A stretch of 6,778 nt of DNA from Chloroflexota bacterium (GCA_030550075.1 JAUQQB010000156.1:1-6778); one strand, 5' to 3'; positions 1 through 6,662 are shown, counted from the first letter of the stretch. A program made the numbers and translations. The notes: generated by a model from the sequence alone, not told the origin.

Positions 1-109
1 CCCTCCCCACGGCCCAAAGGGCCGTGGGGAGGGGGGAGAAAGGGGGGTGGGGCCCTTCCGTCGCTTCGCGGGAGCTCCGAACGGAATGTGGCCCGGCTGA
101 ATAGTTACG
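1..109 (-). repeat. Interspersed repeat, copy 1 (body plus GC hairpin)
   Basis: In minus orientation the element starts CGTAACTATTCAGCC at 109, continues as a 57-nt body to 53, has a GC-rich linker (34-52) and ends in a perfect hairpin at 1-33 (arm CCCTCCCCACGGCCC, loop AAA). It matches 4366-4471 in the same orientation: 44 of 57 body positions are identical without gaps, and the hairpin cores differ only by two compensated base pairs. The body of this copy can also pair TTCCGT with ACGGAA (57-62 and 91-96). The hairpin may extend past the left edge. The element overlaps the 3' end of the open hypothetical gene. Confidence 0.8.
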
Positions 110-814
110 ATCCACTAAAACATACTCGCCAGCTTCGGCGGAGAACCGGTAAAGGCTGATAGTTTTGAATTTCTCGCCTTCCCTGTTAATTCCATACTGA
201 GCGACCACGAGATCATAAAAATCTGAATCACTGTTGGCGGAAAACTCGATCTTGGAGCTATAGCCCCGCTCGAACGAGGTCATCGCATCCGTGAAGCTTT
301 CTGATAGCTCACCCACACGGAGATGGAGTGACTCGCAATCCTCCACAACCTCAGCGATCATTGTCGCATACTCCCCTTCATACCCTTGTCCGGCCCAGCC
401 GGAGCGAATCAACGCCGCATGTTTATCCAGGCGAATTTGGATGAGCGCTCCTTCGGGCACATCGCCGAACGAACCGAGGAAGATGATCCCGGGCTGGAAT
501 ACGATCAGGTTCCATGAGCCATTGATCCGCTGGAAAACCGCACCATCAATGTCCGCCTGGCAAGCATGGCAATCGTTGAGGGCGCTCTCGGTAATCACCA
601 GGCGTCTCTCGGCCAGATTTTCCCAGAAACAGGCCATCAGGTTGATACGAACCGTTGTGGTATAGCCCGGAACCGGAGCGGGGAGGATCACTTCCGCATC
701 GCTGATCAACAGCACTTCCTGGCCATACATCGCCTCTAACACCTGCCTGCTCGGAAGCACGCCCACTTCGATATCATCCCAACGATCAAAACCAACCAGT
801 CTCTCATCGGCCAT
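1..814 (-). CDS. Hypothetical CxxC-motif protein, partial at the left edge (possible pseudogene)
   Basis: The minus-strand frame is open from an ATG at 814 to the window edge (271 codons, no stop). It begins MADERLVGFDRWDDIEVG and reads like real protein for about 235 residues: alternating hydrophobic beta-type strands, a DCHAC motif (C82, C85), then VFQPGIIFLGSFGDVPEG around 105-122 and Tyr/Gly-rich segments after 140. I do not recognise a named family. No signal peptide or membrane segment is visible. From codon 236 (position 109) the frame runs into a repeat element, so residues after 235 are probably not native and the real C-terminus may be lost. The start is uncertain: the ATG at 814 has no good ribosome-binding site, and the frame stays open upstream to a stop at 980-982, with a GTG at 865 as an alternative. 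Base composition is unlike the neighbours (88 G+C of 180 at 121-300, 49 %), suggesting transfer. It could be a truncated or decaying gene. Confidence 0.6.
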   Translation of the reverse strand, partial: MADERLVGFDRWDDIEVGVLPSRQVLEAMYGQEVLLISDAEVILPAPVPGYTTTVRINLMACFWENLAERRLVITESALNDCHACQADIDGAVFQRINGSWNLIVFQPGIIFLGSFGDVPEGALIQIRLDKHAALIRSGWAGQGYEGEYATMIAEVVEDCESLHLRVGELSESFTDAMTSFERGYSSKIEFSANSDSDFYDLVVAQYGINREGEKFKTISLYRFSAEAGEYVLVDRNYSAGPHSVRSSREATEGPHPPFSPLPTALWAVGR

Positions 815-875
815 GCCTGCCGGTTTGTTTTGAAGATAGGGGGTGGGGAGGGCTGACCGCCTCACCGCCCTCGAT

Positions 876-915
876 CCCTCCTCCCCACAGCCCTTAGGGA
901 CCGTGGAGAGAGGGG
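876..915 (-). repeat. Decayed third copy of the GC-rich hairpin
   Basis: The plus strand reads CCCTCCTCCCCACAGCCC, TTA, then GGGACCGTGGAGAGAGGG. It has the same core (CTCCCCAC.GCCC / GGGC.GTGG) as the hairpins at 1-33 and 4366-4402, but the stem is imperfect. Read as minus-strand RNA, CCACGG pairs with CTGTGG across one G-U wobble and one bulged U. The conserved 57-nt body of the other two copies is not present beside it. Confidence 0.5.
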
Positions 916-930
916 ATCCAAAGCATTTGA

Positions 931-964
931 GGGCAAGCCGGACACCTTCGGGCCCGGCTCGCCC
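931..964. other. Hairpin with TTCG-containing loop
   Basis: The arms are GGGCAAGCCGG (931-941) and CCGGCTCGCCC (954-964). They pair at 10 of 11 positions, with one A/C mismatch, around a 12-nt loop containing CTTCGG. It sits next to the decayed hairpin at 876-915 and may belong to the same composite repeat. No T-tract follows on either strand. Confidence 0.5.
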
Positions 965-1122
965 CCAAATCCCAAGGAGTCAAAATGAAAAATCAAATGG
1001 GGAGGAAGTGCTGGGGGACCCAGACGTCCAGGATCCGGGCTCCGATGGAGGGCCCTTGGGGTTAATCGGTGCCTCCTCCCCAGGCGGATTTCCAGCTCTC
1101 AAAAGAGGCCCTCGCAAATTCA

Positions 1123-1144
1123 GCCCGGCGCTCCAGCGCCGGGC
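1123..1144 (-). terminator. Hairpin directly after the DinB-like gene
   Basis: A perfect inverted repeat (arm GCCCGGCGCT at 1123-1132, CC centre, AGCGCCGGGC at 1135-1144) starts 3 nt after the TAA stop of the DinB-like gene. It is flanked by AAATT on one side and AATTT on the other, which can extend the stem. On the minus strand it is followed by TGAATTTG, a weak T-tract, so intrinsic termination is plausible but not textbook. The placement against the stop codon is the main support. Confidence 0.65.
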
Positions 1145-1147
1145 AAT

Positions 1148-1636
1148 TTACCGGATCGCCTGTTTGCGCGCTCGCCATCGTTCGATATCTGCCCGATGTT
1201 CCGCGTCATGCTCAAAGGTGTCCGCCGCAATGAGCTTCCAGAGTGGTTTGGAGACACCCGGGAATCGGCCGGGCTGGGTGAGGTCCTCATTTGAGAAGCG
1301 CTCCAGGCGCTTGAGCAATTGCTGATACGTTCCATGGAAATCGGCCAGCACGCGTTCCAGCGGGCGATCTTTCTGCTCCCGGTAAAAGCGCTCGTTCAGG
1401 GCATCCACCTCCGCTTCGGAGAGCGTCAGATCTTTGGGGCGTCGCCCCTGCTCCAGCTGAAAGAGGGTGGTGATGAGACGTCCCTGCCATACCGCGATGT
1501 GGACCAGGATGTCCTTGACGGTCCACTCCCCAAAAACCGGCTCCTGGCTCATCTCCTCGGAGGTGAGCCCTTCCAGGGCCTGGAGAAGGCGTTCCCGTTC
1601 TTCCTGGATCCGATGGATCAGCGTGGCTTTATTCAT
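1148..1636 (-). CDS. DinB/ClbS-DfsB-like four-helix bundle protein
   Basis: This gene encodes 162 residues, the usual size for the DinB superfamily. The N-terminus (MNKATLIHRIQEERERLLQA, then GLTSEEM, then GEWTVKDILVHIAVWQ) is the typical helix 1, turn and helix 2 of ClbS/DfsB-type proteins. H46 in that second helix and H143/H147 in the last helix (EHDAEH) are in place for the three-histidine metal site of DinB folds. The protein is very charged, without signal peptide or membrane segment, so it is cytoplasmic. Family members include thiol-dependent transferases and the colibactin-protection protein ClbS. The substrate here cannot be told. The ATG at 1636 is preceded by AGGAAG with a 5-nt spacer, supporting this start. 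The gene follows the Lon-like gene after 93 bp and has its own hairpin after the TAA stop. Confidence 0.87.
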   Translation of the reverse strand: MNKATLIHRIQEERERLLQALEGLTSEEMSQEPVFGEWTVKDILVHIAVWQGRLITTLFQLEQGRRPKDLTLSEAEVDALNERFYREQKDRPLERVLADFHGTYQQLLKRLERFSNEDLTQPGRFPGVSKPLWKLIAADTFEHDAEHRADIERWRARKQAIR

Positions 1637-1649
1637 GGGGGCTTCCTAT

Positions 1650-1677
1650 CTCATATCTCATAACAGGCGTTTGTCAG
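1650..1677 (-). promoter_or_regulatory. Possible promoter of the DinB-like gene
   Basis: On the minus strand CTGACA (1677-1672, five of six matches to TTGACA) is followed after 16 bp by TATGAG (1655-1650, four of six matches to TATAAT). The -10 candidate lies in a tandem 7-bp duplication (ATGAGAT twice). Transcription would start almost at the ribosome-binding site, leaving a very short leader. The match is modest and co-transcription with the Lon-like gene is possible. Confidence 0.25.
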
Positions 1678-1695
1678 GCGTCCGACGGTTTGGGG

Positions 1696-1723
1696 GTAGG
1701 GGCGAGGCATGCCTCGCCCCTAC
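1696..1723. repeat. Perfect 28-bp palindrome after the Lon-like gene
   Basis: The arm GTAGGGGCGAGGCA (1696-1709) is followed at once by its exact reverse complement (1710-1723), with no central spacer. It begins 6 nt past the TAG stop of the Lon-like gene in the direction of transcription. No T-tract follows on the minus strand (CCCCAAACC). It may act as a transcript-end hairpin, or be a member of a dispersed palindromic repeat family. Palindromes of the type GTAGGGGCG...CGCCCCTAC are, to my recollection, common in Chloroflexota and other genomes. Confidence 0.75.
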
Positions 1724-1729
1724 TCGCCT

Positions 1730-4174
1730 CTACCGGGATTCCTCGTCGTTTTTCCGGGCCTCCGCCTCTTTGCGCTCCGGGCGTTCCTCGCGGCCGAAGC
1801 GCTGCAGGGTTTCGGCCATCTCCCGCAGCCGCTGATCCACCCGTGCGTTGATCGTCCCCTCCGGATATTTCCCGTCCGGCCCTCGCTCCCCTGCAGGCAC
1901 CCCGGTCAGGATCTCGATGGCTTCATCCGCGGTGCGAGCTGACCAGATGTGGAACTTCCCCTCGCGGACAGCCTCCACCACTTCCTCCCGGAGCATCAGG
2001 TTGCGGACGTTGGCCTCGGGGATAATCGCGCCCTGCTCGCCCGTGAGCCCTTTCACCTTGCACGTGTAATAAAAGCCCTCGATCTTCTCGTTGACCCCGC
2101 CGATCGCCTGGAGTTCCCCTTTCTGATTAATAGAGCCTGTGATGGCGATCCCCTGGCGGATAGGGACATCGGCCAGGGCGGAGAGCAGGGCGCAGAGCTC
2201 CGCGCAGGAGGCGCTGTCCCCTTCCACGCCCGAGTAAGACTGCTCGAAGACCAGCCGGGCGGCAAGGGTCAGCGGCTTATCCTGGGCGTATTTGGCGGCC
2301 AGGTAGCCGCTCAGGATCAGCACTCCTTTGGTGTGGATCGGCCCTCCCAGGCGAGCTTCCCGTTCGATGTCGATCACCCCTTCCCGGCCCAGGGCGATGG
2401 TCGCGGTGATCCGGTTCGGCCGTCCGAAGCGGTAATCTCCGAGGTCCAGGACGGAGAGGCCGTTGACCTGCCCGACCCTGGACCCCTCCACATCGATCAG
2501 CAGGGTGCCTTCAGCGATCAGCTGCCGGATGCGTTCCTCGATCAGGTTCGAGCGATAGATCTTGGCTTCCAGGGCCTGTCGGACATGTTCGGCGGTCACG
2601 ATCGAGGATCCGGCCCTGCGGGCCCAGAAGTTCGCCTCCCGCACCAGATCAGCGATCTCGGCGAACCGGGTGGAGAGCCGGGTCTGATCTTCCGCCAGCC
2701 GGCCGCCGTATTCGATGACCCGGGCCACCGCTCCCGTGTCCAGATGGCACAGCCCTTCCTTCCGGCACAGGGTGCCGATCAGGGCGATATAATCCCGTAT
2801 CCCGTTCTCATCCCATGGCATCTCGATATCGAAATCCGCCTTCACCTTGAAGAGCTCGCTGAACTCCTCATCATAGAGATACAGCAGGTGATAGAGCAGA
2901 GGGCTGCCGATGAGGATGACCTTTGCATTCAGGGGGATCGGCTCCGGATCCAGGGTGCGGGTGGTGAGCAGGCCCACCCGTTCCCCGGGTTCCTCGATCT
3001 CGATGGCCCGCTGGCGCAGGGTGCGCTTCAGGCCTTCCCAGACGAAGGGGTTGAGGAGCACACCTTCCACCGGCATCACCAGATAGCCGCTGTTGGCCCG
3101 ATGAAGAGCACCGGCGCGGATCAGCGTGAAATCCGTGTGCAGCACCCCCAGCAGGCTTTCCTTCTCCAGGCGGCCGAAGACGTTGGGGAAGGTCGGGTTC
3201 CACTCAATGATCACGGGCGCGCCCTGCTGCTCCGCGTTATCCACCAGAACATTCACCGTGTATTTGCGCAGCGCCAGGTCCGCAAAAGCCGGTAGGGGGA
3301 GCGGGAAGGGAAGAGCCTGGCCTTCTTCCCGGCCCCGGAACTGATCCACATTCTCTACGATGTCATCTCGGACCGCCTGCAGGTAAGCGAGCACTTCCGG
3401 GAGATCCCCATATTTCTCGAAGAGATCGTCCATCAGGCCTTCCACAACGAAGAGGGCGACCTCGCGGTTCAGCTGACGCAGACGTTCCTGGGCCATTCGT
3501 TCCAGCTGGCGGATCTCCTTAATGGCCCGTTTCACCTCTTCCTCAAAGGCCTCCCGGCGCCGGCGGAGCAGCTCCTGCATGGCGGAGGGCAGGGCGGCAA
3601 ACTGCTGATCCGTGATGGGGCGGCCGCCCAGGAGGGGGATCACCGCGATCCCCATGGGGGTTACTTCCACCATCATCTCCTGGGCCATGGCGCGCTGGTT
3701 CAGCTGCTGGAGAATCTCCTCGCGCTGCTGGTTGATTTCCTTCAGGATCGCCTCGCGGCGGGCGTTATACTCTTTGCTCTCGAACATGCGGGGGATCTCG
3801 CGGTGGATCCCCTCGATGAGCCGTTGCATATCCCGGCGCAGCTCACGGCCTTTCCCGGGGGGCAGGCGGAGCGCGCGGGGACGTGAGGGATCCTGGAAGT
3901 TATACACATAACACCAGTCGGGAGGTGTGGGTTGGGCTTTGGCCCGCGCTTCCAGGAACATCTGAACGCCGGTCATCCGGCCGACGCCTGGGGGACCCGC
4001 CACATAGATGTTGAAGCCCTGGTCGGGGATGTCGAGACCGAACTCGAGGGCAGCCACAGCCCGGGGCTGCCCGATCAGGCCGGCGAGAGGTGGAAGCTCC
4101 TCCGTGGAGCGCATGGGAAGCGTATGTGGATCCACGGTGCGACGCAGCGCCTCAGGCGGAAGGGAGCGAGCCAT
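1730..4174 (-). CDS. Lon-type AAA+/serine protease (LonB/LonC-like, AAA_32 plus Lon_C)
   Basis: An 814-residue protease that should degrade unfolded or regulatory proteins in the cytoplasm. Residues 30-75 open the AAA+ part with GPPGVGRMT at 60-68 in the Walker A place: the usual Lys is Arg66. About 115-275 is a long charged helical insert, likely coiled coil. The Walker B region (ANSGYLVMPVEGVLLNPF, 360-377) lacks the usual Asp-Glu pair. Conserved ELFKVKADFD is at 440-449 and the helical lid at 455-545. The proteolytic domain (about 555-760) has EGDSAS with catalytic Ser654 and GGVNEK with Lys697, 43 residues apart as in E. coli Lon (S679/K722). A charged tail (770-814) follows. No N-terminal LonA substrate domain and no membrane segments are present, unlike archaeal LonB. 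AGGAGG at 4186-4181, 6 nt before the ATG, supports the start. The degenerate nucleotide site resembles ATP-independent LonC enzymes. Confidence 0.93.
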   Translation of the reverse strand: MARSLPPEALRRTVDPHTLPMRSTEELPPLAGLIGQPRAVAALEFGLDIPDQGFNIYVAGPPGVGRMTGVQMFLEARAKAQPTPPDWCYVYNFQDPSRPRALRLPPGKGRELRRDMQRLIEGIHREIPRMFESKEYNARREAILKEINQQREEILQQLNQRAMAQEMMVEVTPMGIAVIPLLGGRPITDQQFAALPSAMQELLRRRREAFEEEVKRAIKEIRQLERMAQERLRQLNREVALFVVEGLMDDLFEKYGDLPEVLAYLQAVRDDIVENVDQFRGREEGQALPFPLPLPAFADLALRKYTVNVLVDNAEQQGAPVIIEWNPTFPNVFGRLEKESLLGVLHTDFTLIRAGALHRANSGYLVMPVEGVLLNPFVWEGLKRTLRQRAIEIEEPGERVGLLTTRTLDPEPIPLNAKVILIGSPLLYHLLYLYDEEFSELFKVKADFDIEMPWDENGIRDYIALIGTLCRKEGLCHLDTGAVARVIEYGGRLAEDQTRLSTRFAEIADLVREANFWARRAGSSIVTAEHVRQALEAKIYRSNLIEERIRQLIAEGTLLIDVEGSRVGQVNGLSVLDLGDYRFGRPNRITATIALGREGVIDIEREARLGGPIHTKGVLILSGYLAAKYAQDKPLTLAARLVFEQSYSGVEGDSASCAELCALLSALADVPIRQGIAITGSINQKGELQAIGGVNEKIEGFYYTCKVKGLTGEQGAIIPEANVRNLMLREEVVEAVREGKFHIWSARTADEAIEILTGVPAGERGPDGKYPEGTINARVDQRLREMAETLQRFGREERPERKEAEARKNDEESR

Positions 4175-4482
4175 CGATGTCCTCCTTCACGAAAAGGGTC
4201 CCCATATCCCTATGATAGCGCGAAGCTCGTCTTTCTTACACCGAGCAAACTCGTCGATGCCCTCATCCGGGTAATGTGGGGACGGGCTGGGGTGCCTTCG
4301 ATGGCCCCGTCCAGCATGGGCGTTTCACGCGGATTTTCTCCTGGGGGCTTTAAATCTTTTTCATTCCCCCTCCCCACAGCCTAAAAGGCTGTGGGGAGGG
4401 GGATCAAGGATGGTCCCTTCCACTTCTTCGCAAAAGCTCTGAACCGAATGGGGCCAGGTTGAATCGTTACGCCGACCCTCGC
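4175..4482. other. Intergenic region between phosphorylase and Lon-like gene
   Basis: This 308-bp gap holds repeat copy 2 (4366-4471) and the leader of the Lon-like gene. The strong ribosome-binding site AGGAGG lies at 4181-4186. A possible minus-strand -10 box, TATCAT, is at 4217-4212, but I find no good -35 box at the right distance. A GC-rich inverted repeat (GGACGGG at 4280-4286, CCCGTCC at 4306-4312) lies further upstream, and an A-rich stretch (minus strand AATGAAAAAGATTT) directly follows the repeat hairpin. Only very short open frames occur here, none with a convincing start. Confidence 0.55.
4366..4471 (-). repeat. Interspersed repeat, copy 2 (3' of phosphorylase)
   Basis: In minus orientation the element starts CGTAACGATTCAACC at 4471, 11 nt after the TAG stop of the phosphorylase gene. 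The 57-nt body (4471-4415) is 44/57 identical to copy 1. A 12-nt linker (4403-4414; 19 nt in copy 1) leads to a perfect 16-bp hairpin at 4366-4402 (arm CCCCCTCCCCACAGCC, loop TAAAA). The A-rich sequence after the hairpin on the minus strand is not a standard terminator tail, yet the position at the 3' end of the transcript suggests a role in ending or protecting the mRNA. Confidence 0.8.
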
Positions 4483-6651
4483 CTATAGAACCGGCTCTCG
4501 AGGGATGGCCGTCCGGCGGCGGGCGGCTTCCATGGCGGGCAGATACATCTCGTGGAGATACTCCTTCATCATCCGGCGCGTGTTGAAGAAGGGGGCCAGG
4601 GAACGGATGGACTCCTTCACCATACGCAGCCAGCGATGGGGGATCCCATCAGCTTCCACATCGTAGTAAAGAGGCACCACCGTGTTCTCCAGCAGCTCAT
4701 ACAGCGAGGCGGCGTCGGCCGCATCCTGAGCCTCCGGATCCTCATACTCTCGATCCTCCCCGATGGCCCAGCCATTGGCCCCATTGTATCCTTCCCGCCA
4801 CCAGCCATCGAGCACGCTCAGGTTCAGCACTCCGTTGAGGGCGGCCTTCTGGCCGCTGGTGCCACTGGCCTCCAGCGGCCGGCGCGGCGTGTTCAGCCAG
4901 ACATCCACCCCCTGCACCAGGTAACGGGCCACCTCCATATCGTAGTCCTCAATGAAAACGATCCGCCCGCCAAAGGAGGGATCTTTGATCATGCGGTAGA
5001 TCTCCTGGATCATCCGCTTGGCTGGCTCGTCGGCCGGATGCGCCTTCCCGGCCAGGATGATCTGGACGGGACGGTACGGGTCGTTCACCAGCCGCCGCAG
5101 GCGGTCGGGATCCCGAAAGAGCAGGTAAGCCCGCTTGTAGAGGGCGAACCGTCGGGCGAAGCCGATGGTCAGGGCGTAGGGGTCCAGGAGCACCCCCGAG
5201 GCCACGATCTGGATGGGAGAGACATGGTTGCGCTGCCAGCGCCGCCGCGCCCGCTCGCGCATGAAAGCAACCAGCTTGCGCTTGAGATGGCGCCGGACCG
5301 TCCACAGTTCTTCATCCGGGATTTCCAGAACCCGCTCCCAGAGGGCGGGATCATCCACGCGTTCCATCCAGTCCGGCCCCAGATAGCGCTGGTAAAGCGC
5401 CCGCATCCGGCGGGCCAGCCAGGTTCCGATATGAACACCGTTGGTGATATGGCGGATAGGGACCTCCTCCACCGGCCGGTCCGGCCACAGGTGTGCCCAC
5501 ATCCGGCGGGTCACCCGTCCATGCAGCTCGCTCACCGCGTTCCGATGTTCCGAGAAACGAAGGGCCAGGGCCGTCATATTGAACGTCGGCCCCCACGGTT
5601 CGTCCTGACGGGCCAGCTCGCAGAACTCCTGGAAGGAGAGCCTGAGCTGCTCCCAGTAGCCTGCGAACGCCTTCTCGATCAGGGTGAAGGAGAACCGGTC
5701 GTGGCCTGCGGGAACCGGAGTGTGGGTGGTGAACACCGTGGTTTCCCGCACCCGTGCAGCGGCTTCCTCAAAGGGGATCCCCTCAGCGATATACTCCCGC
5801 AGCCGTTCCAGGATGGAGAACGCCGAGTGCCCTTCGTTCAGATGCCAGACCGAGGGGCGCACCCTCAGGGCGCGCAGCGCCCGCACCCCCCCGATCCCCA
5901 GGATCATCTCCTGGGCGATGCGTCGTTCCGGATCCCCATCGTAGAGCCGGGCGGAGAGCTCCCGATCCGGAGGGAGGTTCTCCGGAAGATGGGTGTCCAG
6001 GAGGTAAAGGGGGATCCGCCCGATTTGCAGGCGCCAGATCTGAGCCCGAACCGGGCGGCCCGCGATGGCCACTTCCACCTGCAGGGGCTGTCCATCGGGA
6101 CCGGTCACCCGGGTGAGGGGGAGGTTTTCGAGATCCAGGCGCTCATACAGCGCTTCCTGCCAGCCGTCCTCGGTGATGCGCTGAGTGAAATAGCCGTGCT
6201 GGTAGAGCAGACCCACCCCTACGATGGGGAGCCCGAGATCGCTGGCTTCCTTCAGGGAATCCCCGGCCAGCACCCCCAAACCGCCCGCATAAGCCGGGAA
6301 CGCTTCGTGGATGCCGAACTCCGTGGAGAAATACGCGATCGTGATTCCGGTGTGCTCCGGGAAGGCCCGTTCGAACCAGGTCTCCCCGGCGATCGCCCGA
6401 TCGAACTCCGTCAGAACCCGATCGTAGAGTTCCAGGTAAGCCGGGCTCTGGGCCGCCGCGTTGAGGCGGATCCGCTCGATCCGTCGGAGCAGGGCCACCG
6501 GGTTATGCCGCACCTCTTCCCAGAGCACCGGGTCGAGACGCTGAAACAACCGCTGGGCGTCCGGTTGCCAGGTCCACCAGAGGTTGCTGGCCAGGTCGCT
6601 CAGACGGACAAGGCGCTTGGGAATCATCCCATCGTTCCGGAGAGTGCTCAT
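4483..6651 (-). CDS. glgP: Alpha-glucan (glycogen) phosphorylase, GT35, short DUF3417 type
   Basis: This enzyme releases glucose-1-phosphate from glycogen or maltodextrin with inorganic phosphate, using pyridoxal phosphate (EC 2.4.1.1), in the cytoplasm. Residue numbers count from a TTG at 6654. The DUF3417 N-terminal domain covers about 15-110 (LASNLWWTWQ at 21-30). Then come STEFGIHEAFPAYAGGLGVLAGD (110-132) with the glycine-rich loop, HLNEGHSAF (271-279), HTPVPAGHDRF (311-321), HITNGVHIGTW (402-412), GFARRFALYKRA (498-509), AGKAHP (535-540) and EASGTSGQK (595-603), with Lys603 as the cofactor lysine. All key motifs are intact. The length of about 720 fits the short bacterial/archaeal enzymes, such as Thermotoga and Thermus types, rather than the 800-plus residue E. 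coli MalP/GlgP. I choose the ATG at 6651 (722 residues): AGGAGG is 5 nt before it but only 2 nt before the TTG. The upstream operator-like palindrome suggests sugar-responsive control. Confidence 0.95.
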   Translation of the reverse strand: MSTLRNDGMIPKRLVRLSDLASNLWWTWQPDAQRLFQRLDPVLWEEVRHNPVALLRRIERIRLNAAAQSPAYLELYDRVLTEFDRAIAGETWFERAFPEHTGITIAYFSTEFGIHEAFPAYAGGLGVLAGDSLKEASDLGLPIVGVGLLYQHGYFTQRITEDGWQEALYERLDLENLPLTRVTGPDGQPLQVEVAIAGRPVRAQIWRLQIGRIPLYLLDTHLPENLPPDRELSARLYDGDPERRIAQEMILGIGGVRALRALRVRPSVWHLNEGHSAFSILERLREYIAEGIPFEEAAARVRETTVFTTHTPVPAGHDRFSFTLIEKAFAGYWEQLRLSFQEFCELARQDEPWGPTFNMTALALRFSEHRNAVSELHGRVTRRMWAHLWPDRPVEEVPIRHITNGVHIGTWLARRMRALYQRYLGPDWMERVDDPALWERVLEIPDEELWTVRRHLKRKLVAFMRERARRRWQRNHVSPIQIVASGVLLDPYALTIGFARRFALYKRAYLLFRDPDRLRRLVNDPYRPVQIILAGKAHPADEPAKRMIQEIYRMIKDPSFGGRIVFIEDYDMEVARYLVQGVDVWLNTPRRPLEASGTSGQKAALNGVLNLSVLDGWWREGYNGANGWAIGEDREYEDPEAQDAADAASLYELLENTVVPLYYDVEADGIPHRWLRMVKESIRSLAPFFNTRRMMKEYLHEMYLPAMEAARRRTAIPREPVL

Positions 6652-6656
6652 CAATC

Positions 6657-6662
6657 CCTCCT
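6657..6662 (-). promoter_or_regulatory. Ribosome-binding site deciding the phosphorylase start
   Basis: The minus strand reads AGGAGG, GATTG, ATG. The spacer to the ATG at 6651 is 5 nt, a workable distance, whereas the in-frame TTG at 6654 would leave only 2 nt. This favours the ATG. Confidence 0.75.

Larger units (their letters stand above)
815..1147. other. Intergenic region with several hairpins and no convincing gene
   Basis: This 333-bp gap separates the DinB-like gene from the hypothetical gene. It holds a strong hairpin right after the DinB stop (1123-1144), a hairpin with a TTCG-containing loop (931-964), and a decayed copy of the GC-rich hairpin found at 1-33 and 4366-4402 (876-915). 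An AT-richer patch lies at 980-1000. The minus frame of the hypothetical gene is open up to 979, but that stretch reads through the hairpins and looks non-native. No clear promoter for the hypothetical gene was found. A plus-strand open frame here continues antisense into the DinB gene and shows no protein-like character. Confidence 0.6.

Noticed and set aside
291..665. Plus-strand open frame of 124 codons
   Set aside because: It lies antisense to the hypothetical gene, whose minus frame is open over the whole region and looks more protein-like.
1..964. CRISPR array from the repeated GC-rich hairpins
   Set aside because: There are only two good copies, thousands of bases apart, with no regular spacers and no cas genes.
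843..1325. Plus-strand open frame across the intergenic region
   Set aside because: The translation is low in complexity (Pro, Ser, Arg, Gly), it crosses three hairpins and then overlaps the DinB-like gene antisense.
1949..3295. Plus-strand open frame of 448 codons antisense to the Lon-like gene
   Set aside because: Same cause: a shadow of a real gene with conserved protease motifs on the other strand.
4366..4402. Standard rho-independent terminator
   Set aside because: The stem is strong but it is followed by A-rich sequence on the minus strand and by ATCAAGG on the plus strand, without a T-tract. It is kept as part of the repeat element, with a 3'-end role only proposed.
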